Notes: a model not told the origin generated them from the sequence alone. Shown: positions 36,201 through 48,085, counted from the first letter of the stretch. The stretch is 64,000 bases of DNA from Aradus depressus (GCA_963662175.1 OY759217.1:7814562-7878561); one strand, 5' to 3'. Translations and numbers: made by a program.

Positions 36201-39200
36201 ACTAGTTTAGCACATACAGAAAACTACGGCGGGTATATCATACCTCATGTGTTCTTCCCGGATGAGAAGACAGACAGTAGGTCGGCCTGAGAGGCGCCAG
36301 TACTTGCTGACAAATTGCAGTTCTGTCTTGATGTCATCGATGAGAAGGGCCATATCACGGTAGAGGTAGAAGTCGGACACTTCGAATATGAGAGGATAGC
36401 AGAGCACCGTCATCCCGCATACTCTGTAGACCTGCGCCCACACAGAACAGACCATTAGCAGTGTTGATAAACTAGGACCCAATAACATGTTTTTACGAAA
36501 TGATAAAAACCTAATACGAAAAAATTGTATGTGGTTGATCCGAACCCCCCTAATGAGGGCACCAACTGATTTTCAGACAAATTGACAAAAGGGAAGAGAG
36601 AGGGGATTAGACGGATCATTAACTCAAAAACCCTGCTAACTTCAATAACCTGTAATAAATGAACCTACACGAAATTTTATATGATTGAAATATCCCTGAG
36701 TAAGACATGAATTGATTTTCAGTCAAATTGGCGGAATAATAGAAGGGTTTAGAGGGAGTGCGAAAGATCAGTTGGGTAAAAATATTTTGAGTGGGGAAAG
36801 TATGGGGACGGGGGAGTTACGTGCTAAAATTAAAAATTATCCACATTAAATAATTCGAACACTTATTTCCACATGAACCAATTTTCCCCCCATTTATAAC
36901 TTTGCCAGTTTCGAGAGGATCTGAATAATACATCTGTTTGAAAAATAAAATTAATGAATTATTTTTTTTATTTTTTGCCTTATGTACGATGCATATCAGC
37001 CATGTCTCTTATAAAGGTGTTTTAACTAGTTATTAATAACATCCAAGGCCCCGGGAGGGAGTTCTATTTATGAAATAAAACTCACTCTCGGACGGGATTC
37101 GAACCCGCAAACCATGGTGGGACCATGCGATCAAAGCCCTACGCTCTAGCCCGCACGGCCACCATGGCTCCCAAATAAATAAAATGTTTTTATTTTTAAT
37201 TATTCTATAAAACTATGTTTTGAATTCCGGTAGAAAAAAATGAAAATTCAAGAAATGTATAATAAATAAAATGAAAGACTAGTAAAATGAGTCGACACAC
37301 TCATATCTGCAACATACCCTGAATTGTAGCCATTTGAAACACCCAAAACTTGAACAGTTTTCGGAGTTTCTTTGCCGTATCTCTTAACAACTACTCCAAA
37401 AAATTGAAAATCTGCAGCTCTTGAACACTAAGTACAACTTAGCTGAGAAACACATGAAAATCCAAGAAATCAAGGTCCAGACATTGGTTGATTTAACATG
37501 GAAAGAAGTCGTTTCCGCACGTTCCTTATTAGATATATAGATGTTATGATTTAAATATATAAGTAATAAGAGGGCGCCGGTAGCTCAGTGGTATGCGTGC
37601 TTGTCTTCTGAGCTCAAGAACGTGGGTTCGTAACCCGACCGAGGCCCTTAGTTTATTTTATCTGGGAGGTGAAATAAACTTAAGCACGCCGTCCTTCGGA
37701 TGGGACGTTAAGCGATGGTCCCGAGCCTGTACGATGTCAGGTACTCGTTAAAGACCCCTGCCCTAGATGAATAAAAATTTAGGGTAGGCAAAATTTAGGA
37801 CTCCCACAGTAGAGTCGGGCTCATGTCCACCAGAGTGACGAAAGAGCGCTCTGGTAGTAGGCGATATGACCTCGTTGTTAAATCCCGGGGATGAGTCATA
37901 AAACCTAACCTAACCTAACCTATATAAGTAATAGTCTCATTCCTGGGATTCTGGGAAGAAAAAATAAAGGAATATAAAGGAAATTTGTGCCAGGAATTGG
38001 CAGATTGAGATGTACCTTGCTAGTGCCGAGAGCACCGATAGGACGAGCAGGTCGTCCTGAGAGCCGCAGTCGACGATCTACCCCCAGGTTGGTGTACAAC
38101 TTGACCAGCTGGTTGGAGGACCAGATCTGGACAGGTTCCACCTCGTGCGGAGTCTGCGTCTGTATCCCGTACGTCGCCATCATAGCCTGAAGTCGCATCG
38201 ACTCTGCTATCAACACTATCTGAACCACCAGGTCCGTTGCTGTTCCCTGAACATTTATCACATTTCTTTTAAATCTCCCCTTTCAATCATTACAAGAAAT
38301 TCATGGTCTAGGAATACAAATACAAGTAAGATCTATTTTCTTGTTGATTTCAGCCTCATTGCAATACAAATAGAACAAATTATACCGGGAGATGAAGGTT
38401 GGGAGTTCGAATATAGTCCACTAGTTGATATTTTTTATGTGGGACTATATTGTATCACATTTTCTTAACCACATAGGCTTTAATCAATGAATGTGATATA
38501 AAATCTCCCCCTCCGAAAGTTTTCAAGAAAGCTTGCAATCGAAGATTTAATTTTTTTCGCTTTTAAAATTAGTCGATTCCAGTAGGTCAATTTCTCCACT
38601 TTAGGGAGCGTAGATAGTGATATATTCAGAGTGCTATGAATAGTATACAAGAAGACTGGGTTGACTTGACTCATTCTGACAACATTTAGAAGAACATACA
38701 AATGCTACCGCCTATGCTCGAGATGACTGGAGTAATTCCCACATTTGTGAGAATCGTTACACTTTCAGGGAGGTTCACTCTCTTCAGCCCTCCAATTTAC
38801 CTTCATTACACCAAGTTTACAATATAAATTTATTTATAAAGCTAATTTTAAACTAAACTTTTATGAATTTCATATTGTAACTAAGGAATATAGATATGAG
38901 GTATATACAGCTAGGCAGCAATTTCAAGGAATAGCGTACACATTTATATTGTGATGATCTCAGTTGAAACATTCCTGTTATATTATTGATTTGCAAAGCG
39001 CATACAATGCATACAAAGCGCATACACCATTTTTCTTCCCCTAAGGGAAGGTTTTTTCATTTTATCGGTTATTTATACACACAAGTTGTGAACTATTTAC
39101 AAACATTTACAAAATTAGTGAATTTTGGAATAAAAAAAGTAGAAAAAGTAATATACAAGGTTTGATCAAAATGGTTAGAAAAATGAAAAATACAAACAGA

Positions 39201-42200
39201 AAAATACAGAAACACATAAAATAGCTCAAGCTTAAGTTAATAAGAAATGAGTACTCACTAGCTGAATCAAACGCTTCCCCTGCAATGTGTTATGTTCATT
39301 AGTAAAGTTTATACAAATTATTATAATGTTATTCAGTTTTGGTTTAACGTCCTCGTGGTTACGTTGTTTCAACTGGACGAGCTCTATAGGTTACTCTCAC
39401 ACTTCTCCTTAGCCCTTAAATCAAACTGCAGCAACAGTTTGTCAAAATAATAATTAAATTAAAAATTTCAAAATTGAATAACATATCTTAAATTAATTTC
39501 TGAGTCTCTAATTAAACTAAAAATTTAGCAAAAATTAATAACTCAGTACTTTTAGAAAATAGAGTTCTGGTAGATGCCAAAGACCTAAGTGTCTTTTAAA
39601 ACATTTTTGTAAAAATGAATTCTTCGAATATACTCCGCCTATTTTTGCTGAAATACTCTGAGAAATAGAAATCTGTAAAAAAAATTGTTCTTTTCTGATT
39701 ATTTTCTGCGATCTACAACAAAAAAGGGAGCTGCTAGGAAAGCTAAATTTCATTGCACATCTACAATTTATATATGTCGCAAGGGAATTGTGTAGATTAT
39801 CTACTGTCCAGGCAGTTCGAGTGATGAGTGAGATCCCCAGATAGACAGAGAGTCAGTCGGAGAGAATCCCACACACCATCTGTCTCGGACATTAGTTTAA
39901 TCCTGCAAATTGGAATAAGCAATATGCAATAACAACCTGAAATGCAGAATATCGTCCTGTCTTACGGGGCCGATTGAAGGAGGGCAGATATCTGCGGACT
40001 GGATCCAACTCGTTGACATGGAGAAGTCGGGAGGTGAGCAGATGGCAGATGACAAAGAGGGCCTGGTTCCACAGGAAGATCGCTCCATCCGTACCCTCCA
40101 TGGAAGGGTATCGTACAGCTGAGAGGGGGTTCTCCTTCTCCAGAGTTATGTACCTCTCTGGGAGGTAGTAGTACATGGGAACCAGGGGATCTGGAGACAA
40201 CAATGGAAACTCTGACCATTCATTGAGGGTTCAACAACTAACTAAGCGAAATACTAACATTATTCACATTTATCAGTCTTTTATTTAACACAGTGTTGTA
40301 CGTTTGAAAAATATATTCCAAAAAATGTATCATTATTTAATTTTTGGTAGAAAACTCGGTTAAAATTATAACGCACCGAAATGGATATTCATTTTTTAGA
40401 AAGACTATTTAGAATATAAACACGAAAATGGGCGATTTAAAAAAAAAAGAGTTACCATAAACATTTATGGTGTGTGTTAAAAAAAGTAACCATAATTTTA
40501 ACGCAATTGTTGAAAGACCTTTTTTCAATTCAGAATAGGTACAATGGAATGATATTGTGATCCAGTACAAAAAAGACTATATGGCAACATAATCTCCATG
40601 ATCCTTTTCTAAAAAAAAGATGACATTTCTGATGTGAAACTTTCCAACTTGAAGAAAGGTAATTTACAAATTCCAGCAGCACAGAAGCGAATCCAGAGGT
40701 ATACCATTGTCAGTAGGGCAGGACGGGCGATGCGAGCAGGGGCGGAAATTAATTATGCTGGCGTTTTATTATTTTTTATTTATTTTCTTAAATTTAGTGT
40801 GTTTTGGTAGCTTCGCAGTTGTTCTCATATGTACAAATTACAAACATATATTGTCCGCATTTGCTAACGCACGCTCGGTCCAGATGAAAATGCGTTTCGA
40901 ACCTAGTATAAAATATATCAGTGGGTTAGAGTTTCCATTAGAAACTGCTCCGATGATTTCAGTGAAAACGTCTAGACGATGACAATATTTTGACGATTAT
41001 ATTTAACAGACAGTCAAATTTTTCTTTTTGCGAATAACACTATACAAAAACCGTGATATATGCCGATGTAATGAATATATTGACATATAATTTTATATGA
41101 GAACTGAAAGTTCCTGAGCAAGACACCTACTGATTTTCAGCTAAATAGCAGGAGGGACCATAGAGAGAGAAAAACTTAGTTGATTATTCGAGCTAAGGAA
41201 ATATACGATTAACCGACGAAATTTTTTACAACACTAAGCTCCGAATTCCCTTTTTTTAAATTAAACTAAATATTTATAATAGAATAAGTTTTTTTTGTGT
41301 GTGTTTTTTTAAGTATGTTTAGAAAAATAAAAGATACCTCCATTTTTGTCCTTAAAGAGAACTTTTTTCAACAGTGTGTTGTACTCTTCAACCTGTTCTG
41401 GAAGACCTCGGAAGACCCCATCAATTATCATGAACATGTAAAACATGGGCCACTCGCACTCGACGCCTTCGAACTCCTGACCAACAATAACAAAAATAAT
41501 AAATATTTGATACATCGGAAAATAATACTCAATATTCCGCAAACTTACCACTAAATTGACGCAACTCGACAATAAGACATTTTCAGAAACTTTCGTTTTA
41601 ATATTTTTTACAGCATATAACAACACTTTTAGCTGTTAATAAATTGTTATAGCTTTCATGTATCATAAATAGATAACATTAACATTTTTCTAAATTTTAG
41701 GATTAAGTTTTTTAATTATCTGATAGATTTAGATAGTTCCCGAACTCACGCTCTCTCTCATGTGCAAAGAGAAGGAGACATACAAGCCTCAATTATAGTC
41801 TATATTTTTGTGTTATGACAGTTTAATTCTAAGTGTCCCTGTAAAACATTTTCAACGTACTGATTCAAATAATTTTACATAAACTTCAAAATAATATGAG
41901 ACGATATTGCTTCAAAAGCATTCAAAAGAGGCGATCATTATCAGGCCAATCTTCAGAAAAATTTATAGTATTTACTACTATATATATATTTCAAAACATA
42001 ATTGAAAGATAACTAATGGCAAATTCATCTGGGTTCCATGCCCACGTTGGACTTTGTCTGTCTGTCCGACTTCAAAATATTTTCTAAACTATTTGCTAAC
42101 GATATGAAATTTGTATTAAATGTGTAAAGTTATGTACAACAAAATTTTGTGAAAAACATTTTATCGCCATGGAGCAAACGTGAAATAAAGAAATATTCTA

Positions 42201-45200
42201 CCTGGACAATTGAGGTATTAAAATGAAGAGCTCAGTCAGTAGAACATGTCACTATTTTCAATATTTCAATACTACGTCAAGAATGGCGCCTGTGGGGGGT
42301 TCGGAATAGATATTTCAAATAACCCCCCTCTCTATCTCGGAATGTACAAATCGGGGAAAATCATGATAATAGCCCGTTGTTCTGATGAAATGGTATTCCT
42401 CTACGATTTTTTGCACACGCACTGTAACATGTTCAAATGTTTAAAATAGTCTTATTTTCATGATTTGTTTTGTCATTGTTCAGCACATACTAGTAGGGGG
42501 CCATTGTTCAGCAAATACTAGCCGGGGTATCCAGTATGGCTCGGCACATACTAGTAGGCCGGAGCGCCAGCTGTTGCTCAGCACATAGATTCGTTTCCCA
42601 CAGTAGGCAAGCACGCTGTTTCTGAGCTATCGGCACCCTCATATTACTTCGGTAATTTTATGGCTAGCTATAAATTTATAAAGTGAATCTAATAAAACCA
42701 ACTGCCAAATTTGTCCGCTATACGCCAATAATCTAATCAAAATTTTGATTTTTCATCCAACAATTTTGTAATGTTAAGCCTACATTCTGAACCATATTAT
42801 TGTGAATACTGTTTATTATTTTCAATATCTGGCTTATGATGAAGGCATACAATCCCAGGCTACCGGACCAAGGAAGAATATCAAAGGTCTCACAACCAAC
42901 TATATTAAAAAAAAAAAAATGTTGTTGCATTATTGTTGCTTTCATGATGGCTTCAGAATTGAAACAATAATGGTACATATAAAGTAAATTATCAGAAGAC
43001 TCACCTTAGTTTCACCTTTCTTATAAAATCGTCTCTTTTTATCCTCAAGAACACATTTGTATCCGTCTCGGCAGTATCTTTTAAAACCGCAAAGACCCTT
43101 CAGTTGGCTAACGATCTGCAGTTTGGTTTCAGCAAGCAAATTCACCTCGTGGGTAGCAAAAGCAGGAAACGATATGGTTGGAATAAGAGAAACATCCACC
43201 GCCTGTAACAAAAGAAAAAAAATATTTATATATCTTGTTCGTTTTTCATTTATCATTAATTTAAAAAAAAACATATTATTACAAAATAAATAGTATTAAA
43301 TGATTGATTAAAAAAAAAAAAAAAAAATGTGCCATTCGAGAGTTAGAAAAGTTACTATTTTGTTCAAATTTATATCTAAGGCTTAATATAACCTAAATGA
43401 ACGGACCTTGCAAGATCATGATTCAAGTTTCATGCCACCTAGTGTAGGTACCTTAGAGCTGGACTCTCGGGGGAGGAGTGTCTCGAAGATGCTCCTGTTT
43501 CGATTGTGTGCATCGATATCCACATAGATGACAGACCAGGAAGAGCCCTTGTCCCCGAACAGGTTGCATCCGTTGATCGCCTCCAGAGCACTCTTGGCCA
43601 TTCCTATAGAACTAAACAACCCACACCATTTATATATGTATATTTCACAATACAATTAAATATGTATATTTCACAATACAATTAAATATGTATATTTCAC
43701 AATACAATAAAATATGTATATTTCACAATACAATAAAATATGTATATTTCACAATACAATTAAACATATATATTTCAAAATAACTGAAGAAAAAAAAAAC
43801 ATATATATTAAATGTAAATATAAAATAATTAAGAACAAATTAAAACATCGGATTGCACCAGAAAATAAATAAATAATGAAAAGGATAAATATACGTAACA
43901 TATCCACAACAAAAGAAAGACAGAAGGATGATGCAATCTGATGGGGACATATCATATATACACATACGTATATTTACATACTTTTTCCATAGTAGTCTCG
44001 ATTTGGAGAAAGTAAAACAACCCAATTTGACTATAATAATACCTGGCATGAATTTCGGGAGTGCCGTCGTTATACTTGGTGCCTCGCTCCCACATGCCAA
44101 AGTCAGGGGTCCGGTAGGCCCTCTCCACGTAGTAGACCAGGTTCTGTACAAAGGCCACCTCGGCTCTCGTGTAGATGATCTGCAGTCCTGAGGTGATCAT
44201 CTGAACCAGGTAGATCAGATAGAGCGACACCACGTCGATCTGAACAAAACAATATAATAATCGTCAACACATTATATGAATGAAATATGAAAGAGACGAT
44301 TACTCCACAACAGCGTTTCACCTATTACTTAATAAGACTATTTATATGTGTTCTATATGAATAAATACAACAATAACAACTATATAGCTTTCTCAAAATA
44401 ATTTGGCCTCCAGTTTCTCCACATAGCCGTACATCTCCACAATGGGACCTCCAGAATGTAATATGTACCTCCCCGACACTACCCACCTGAAGATGGCTGT
44501 ATTCATCATCCTTGAGCACCTCCGCCCCGGTCATCAGATCGAACCGACAATGGAGAGCGTACTGCTCGCACTGCTTCCTCTTGAACTTCTCCAGTCGATC
44601 TGACTGACGGATCCAGCACTGCAAGATACCTCGCATACATTTCACCGCTGATTGGCCCAGTTCGTAAGATTTGCCTCGGTCATCATCAATTCGTCTAAGA
44701 AAAAATAATGAATGCAGTAATAGTAAGTTGCAAGTGTTTGAATATACCCTAACTTAACATTCGTTCTTTGAATATTTGCTTTACTTTTTAGAGAAGACAA
44801 TGAGACTCCGTTAACCACAAATTTCAGTGGTGAAGCTGTTGGAGATCGAACCATTGGTCGATATGGCAATGAAGTTAAGTCCTCCTATACACAGAAGAAG
44901 TGTAATGCAATGTTTCCTTACGTTAGAGTTTGAAGAGAACTTCAGATGTCTCCAAAACTAACAACCATCATTATTTTTCTTTCAACTAGCGCCCTCTACT
45001 TTTGCCGATCCTAAAGATGTAACGAAAATAATGAAAGCTAATTTAAAGTTTTCTATTTAAAAAAAATTAACCATTGTTTCCTACATTCTTCAATCTTCAT
45101 TTTAAAATAATTTCATTTTTTTATCATTACTATATAAGAATATGTTTCATAAGTATTTTCTGCTTTGTTTAAACTATTAATTATATATATACAATGATTT

Positions 45201-46205
45201 TATAAACATTTGAGAGCTTTCTTTTCAATTTAATTTCATAATTCCTATTTGACATTTGCAAGAACATAACTCTCGCGAATATTCCGGGATTACTACAATA
45301 TTCAATAATTCATATTGGCTGTTCATAACTAGAATAATCGACTATTTCAGATATTCTATCGTACACCAAAAATCAAGTGGCATGTGCCTTACGAAAAATT
45401 ACATTTAATGCAGTCTGATGCATTTCGTGTACAATTTTCAGAATGGATAAAACATTCTAATGAACAGGTGTCCATAAATATGCGCTTTCTTACTTATAAA
45501 AATTTGAAGGACTATGGCATGGACCCAACTGAAACGAGGGCAGACGAATTCTTCAAAATTGTGCGAAGCAAACTTTTCGCATTTGTTCTGAATTTAATTA
45601 ATCACACTTCATACTTCTCTCAACGTCCAACTCCAAAAATGTAATAAAACTACCTGAAATTCCAATTCATTTCTTTCTAGCATGAAATTACTACGTAATT
45701 CAGAATAATCATGATTTTTTCATTTTAAAATATGTCACTTCCTATTTTGGTTGAGGATGTAATTGTTTTTAAATAAAGGCATCGGCAAAAAAAGTATATG
45801 CATTATAAAGAAAAACTAGGTAATAAATGTTACATTATTACTCAAATATTTCATACAAATTAAGTCCAGAACTGAATAACATAAACCTGTAAGATTGGTA
45901 TAAACTCCAAACTGCTGCTGCGCAATAAATACTGTCTCTGACACTTCCAATTTTAGTTTCAGAGGAGAGAGCTGGGAATAAACCAATTATGGGACTTTGG
46001 TACCGCAGCAGCTGTCTTTTCACTAAACAAACATATAATAACAATCACAGATATGGTACAAAAACAATATTTAAAAAGAGAAAATTGTGAAATACAAACC
46101 GATTCCATAGAAAATGTCTAACTGTTGAACTGTTTCTTCATAGCTTGATACTTTTTGTAAGCATTCTGGTTGAAAATTGAAATACATAGAACTATCGGAT
46201 ACCAT
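27257..46205 (-). CDS. PHKB: Phosphorylase b kinase regulatory subunit beta
   Basis: Nineteen coding exons: 46205-46100, 46022-45887, 44694-44487, 44239-44043, 43611-43452, 43202-43005, 41476-41338, 40190-39937, 38246-38016, 36431-36244, 35331-35216, 34302-34157, 31735-31603, 31119-30977, 30758-30556, 29836-29702, 29624-29384, 28077-27970, 27424-27257. All junctions are GT-AG and phases close to 1069 aa (human PHKB is about 1,090). The N-terminal two thirds match the family's glucoamylase-like domain (e.g. [59 protein letters not shown]), and the C-terminal part has the RRLEGCL/GFYQQVW and PEYRQIIIE segments. The protein scaffolds and regulates the phosphorylase kinase holoenzyme in glycogen breakdown. 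It ends in CHLS, a CaaX-like prenylation box. The first exon has an acceptor 6 nt before the ATG, so a 5' non-coding exon is expected. Confidence 0.96.
28109..28726. mobile_element. Tc1/mariner-type (Tigger-like) MITE in a PHKB intron
   Basis: Ends AAACCCCTCT and AGAGGGGTTT are inverted repeats, with TA on each side (28107-28108 and 28727-28728). Subterminal GGACAC, GCGGACCC and CAACGGACACCC motifs recur on both sides. Length is 618 bp with no intact gene. Its left end lies only 31 nt from the splice acceptor of the PHKB exon 27970-28077. Confidence 0.75.
30230..30325 (-). mobile_element. SINE fragment
   Basis: Reverse-strand copy of the 3' body of the SINE family (GACTCATGCC, then GGTCATATCGCCTACTACCA, GAGCGCTCTTTCGTCG). 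It lies in a PHKB intron. Confidence 0.75.
32690..32865 (+). other. A/G-biased tract in a PHKB intron
   Basis: About 175 nt of nearly pure A and G on the plus strand (AGAAGAAATAG, GAAAAAAGAGAAAA and similar) next to a (TA)n microsatellite near 32589-32607. On the PHKB transcript strand it would be pyrimidine-rich. Confidence 0.6.
33145..33990 (-). repeat. Dispersed hairpin-ended repeat, interrupted by a MITE
   Basis: Begins with ACTTCCCCAGCT and AAGTTATGTAATCGGTCAGA, the reverse of the family end at 9990. It continues through two ~120-bp units with GACGACACCC and ATGAATGTATCGA. The sequence is split by the MITE at 33569-33950 and resumes as ATTCGTACTGGGGAAATACA. Confidence 0.7.
33569..33950. 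mobile_element. pogo/Tigger-like MITE nested in a dispersed repeat
   Basis: Ends TAGTAGAACCCCTG and the complement of CAGTAGAACCTCTC form inverted repeats, with TA on each side (33567-33568 and 33951-33952). Internal CCGATTATCCGACC and CGACCATGGTCC motifs repeat the style of arthropod pogo/Tigger MITEs. It is inserted into the dispersed repeat; a paralogue at 49785-49990 shows the uninterrupted arrangement. Confidence 0.85.
35321..35485 (-). repeat. 55-bp x3 duplication of a PHKB splice acceptor
   Basis: Three tandem 55-bp copies starting at 35321, 35376 and 35431 (ACTGGGGGTCCCT, then A-A/G-CAGAGGA-CACCC ...). The first copy holds the real intron/exon junction (exon starts after 35331 on the minus strand). 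The other two carry the same acceptor-like CTGTTATAGGGACCCCCAG pattern (one with GCTATAG) further inside the intron. Confidence 0.92.
36530..36830 (-). repeat. Fragment of the dispersed hairpin-ended repeat
   Basis: Two diverged ~120-bp units (GAGGGCACCAACTGATTTTC, AATGAACCTACACGAAATTT). It ends in GTGGGGAAAGTAT and sits in a PHKB intron. Confidence 0.6.
37040..37172 (-). mobile_element. SINE head with tRNA-like promoter (second family)
   Basis: The reverse strand of 37085-37171 reads GGAGCCATGGTGGCCGTGCG ... and has a B box GGTTCGAATCC that fits the consensus exactly, with an A-box-like TGGCCGTGCGGG. This resembles a Leu/Ser-type tRNA head. The following A-rich and C-rich sequence looks like a SINE body. 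It differs from the CCTAA-tailed SINE family and is not an intact tRNA. Confidence 0.7.
37569..37920 (+). mobile_element. Full-length tRNA-derived SINE with CCTAA tail
   Basis: 352 bp, flanked by a perfect 13-bp duplication TATATAAGTAATA at 37556-37568 and 37921-37933. The head starts AGAGGGCGCCGGTAGCTCAG, with A box TAGCTCAGTGGTA and B-box-like GGGTTCGTAACCCG. The body has a GGGAGGT...TAAACTTAAGCACGC block and CCAGAGTGACGAAAGAGCGC. The 3' end is (CCTAA)n with at least three units instead of poly-A. This is the reference copy for the others in the window. It lies in a PHKB intron, antisense. Confidence 0.95.
39259..39279 (-). CDS. PHKB: Candidate 21-nt alternative microexon of PHKB
   Basis: Seven codons (GKRLIQL) between an acceptor ending TTGCAG and a perfect GTGAGT donor. 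Both flanking coding exons (39937 side and 38246 side) are in phase 0, so inclusion keeps the frame. The exons on each side also join directly to a conserved sequence, so this would be a cassette exon. No transcript evidence is available here. Confidence 0.5.
41030..41200 (-). repeat. Fragment of the dispersed hairpin-ended repeat
   Basis: Shares GATGTAATGAATATATTGAC and GACACCTACTGATTTTCAGC with the other copies. It lies in a PHKB intron. Confidence 0.55.
42585..42642 (-). mobile_element. SINE head fragment
   Basis: The reverse strand holds the tRNA-like start of the main SINE family in degraded form (GAGGGTGCCGATAGCTCAGA). Upstream, 42475-42600 contains three or four imperfect copies of TTCAGCACATACTAGTAGG. 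Confidence 0.45.
43633..43778. repeat. 26-bp tandem repeat in a PHKB intron
   Basis: Five copies of AATATGTATATTTCACAATA plus CAATTA, starting about 20 nt from the acceptor of exon 43452-43611. Confidence 0.9.
45384..45644 (+). other. Unassigned open frame in PHKB intron 2, opposite strand
   Basis: An 86-codon frame with mixed composition (several W, Y, F and charged residues), not low-complexity. It stays open upstream to an acceptor-like TATTTCAG near 45351. It could be an exon of a nested plus-strand gene or a transposon remnant. The family is not recognised. Confidence 0.3.
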
Positions 46206-46439
46206 TTTAAACTGAAAACAGTATTTATATGTAACCTCAGAAACAATTCTAATCGTTATCGAAGAACATATCAAATCCAAAATACGATAACACTACTGTT
46301 ACCTCTCCTTATGTGTCACATGAACAAACAGCTGAAATATATCTTCAAAATATCTGACCTTGAATATTTGAGGGCATTCATCAGTGTTGTCAAACCGTAC
46401 GATGTTTATAGAGGCATATGCTAATGTTAGTTTTTGATT

Positions 46440-46744
46440 ATTATGACTCATCCCCTGGCTTTAACTACAAGGTCAAATCGCCTATTACCAGAGCGCTCTT
46501 TCATTCTGGTGGACATGAGCCCGACTCTACTAAGAGTGTCCTAAATTGTGCCTACCTTAAATTTGTATACACCTAGGGTAGGGGCCATTAACAACCATTG
46601 CTTAACCTGCCATCCGAAGGGCCGCGTGCTTAAGTTTATTTTACCTCCCAGATAAAAAAAACTACGGGCCTCGGCCGGGTTTTGAACCCGCGACCTAGAG
46701 CTCAGTAAGCAAGCACGCATACCACTGAGCTACCGGCGCCCTCT
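46440..46744 (-). mobile_element. tRNA-derived SINE
   Basis: Nearly complete reverse-strand copy of the family at 37569-37920. On the reverse strand it runs from AGAGGGCGCCGG, through a GGGTTCAAAACCCGG B-box region, to GATGAGTCATAAT. The CCTAA tail is lost. Confidence 0.9.
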
Positions 46745-46774
46745 AATAATGATACTATTGCCCTCGGTATGACT

Positions 46775-46845
46775 TAGTTATTATGACTCATGCACGGGCT
46801 AGGCCTACTACCAGAGCGCTCTTTCGTCGTTCTGTTGGAAATGGT
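46775..46845 (-). mobile_element. SINE fragment
   Basis: Short reverse-strand 3' piece (TTATGACTCATGC, CTACTACCAGAGCGCTCTTT) just 30 bp from a near-complete copy in the same orientation. Confidence 0.75.
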
Positions 46846-47387
46846 GCTTATAGAATCGGAATAGTGATTTCAAATGCCTCCCTCCCCTATCTCTAGGAAA
46901 GTACTCATTGAAAAAATCGGAAATAAACCATAATGATAGTCCTTGGAACAACAAAGACTAAAGTTGTAATTATCTTTTAAAATTTAGGAGTATAATTATT
47001 TTTGAAAGGAGCCTCCACCCAGATTTTGATCACCTTAATAAACGTTGCCAAGGTCATTCCCCTGAGTAAATTCATTTATGGATATAAGCACCTCTCGGCT
47101 ATAGTTTCGCAGATACAAGCCAAAATGTGTATGTGGGTACCAAAAATCGTGGAGTATTTGATCTTGTATTTCGCCATGCGGTGATGTATTGGCTCGCGCA
47201 CTGGTAAGGCCCTGTCTTGACAATTTTTTTTTTTATTGCTTGAGACTAAATTACTTTTATATTTTTAAAGTAGAACTTTATTTTACCGTCTATTCCGAGT
47301 GATCATTTTGTTGGGGTGTAATAATGTCTTCTAAAAACTATAACCCGCTTTTAGAAACAAAAACCGTCCACTGCGGCACTTCGTTAG

Positions 47388-47618
47388 TTATTGTGACTCA
47401 TGCCCGGGCTTTAACTATGAGGTCATAGCGCCTACTACCAGAGCGCTCATTCGTCGTTCTGTTGGACATGAGCCCGACTCTACTTTGTCCTAAATTTATC
47501 CTACCAAAGTTTATTCATCTAGGATGGAGGTCTAGTTAAACGTCCTATCCAAAGGATGGCGTGCTCAAGGTTATTTAACCTCTCAGATAAAAAACCTAAG
47601 AGCCTCGGCCGGGTTGAA
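47388..47618 (-). mobile_element. SINE copy lacking its head
   Basis: Reverse-strand copy from TGTGACTCATGCCCGG to CCTCGGCCGGGTTG. It stops in the B-box region, so the tRNA-like start is absent. Confidence 0.8.
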
Positions 47619-47810
47619 TGAATGCAGTGTCCCTGCCACCGAATATACCAACCATGCTGCGGGCCTTCTGTCCTCCACTGAACAAGATGACATACCTGAG
47701 CCGAGGTTGAAACGACACGTACCAAGAGTCGACACCTCTCATAACACGCAACTTGTACTCAATTCTTGCAACATTACCCAATGATTCACCACTTAACAGA
47801 TCAGAGTTAG

Positions 47811-48085
47811 CATGCTTGCTTTCTGAGCTCAAGAACACGGGTTCAAAACCCGGCCGAGGCTCTTAGTTTATTTTATTTGGGAGGTAAAATAAACTTAAGC
47901 ATGCTGTCCTTCGGATGGCATGTTAAGCGATGGTCCCAAGCCCGTTGTCAGGTACTCGTTAAAGACCCCTAGGTGAATAAATAACAGTAGTCGGGCTCAT
48001 GTCCACCAGAGCGACGAAAGAGCACTCTGGTAGTAGGCGATATGACCTCGTAGTTGAATCCCGGGCATGAGTCACAATAACTAAA
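47811..48085 (+). mobile_element. SINE copy lacking its head
   Basis: Plus-strand copy starting near CATGCTTGCTTTCTGAGCTC, with B box GGGTTCAAAACCCGG and the body through GAGTCACAATAAC. With the copy at 47388-47618 it forms an inverted pair about 190 bp apart. Confidence 0.82.

Noticed and set aside
37085..37171. Possible functional tRNA gene on the minus strand
   Set aside because: The B box is good, but the sequence does not fold into a convincing complete cloverleaf by eye and continues into a SINE-like body; treated as a SINE head.
37900..37925. CCTAA repeats as an internal telomere remnant
   Set aside because: The repeats end exactly at a 13-bp target-site duplication, so they are the tail of an inserted SINE, not an old chromosome end.
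47596..47838. Minus-strand frame of 80 codons between two SINEs
   Set aside because: Part of it overlaps SINE sequence and no family could be recognised; kept only as a note on the inverted SINE pair.
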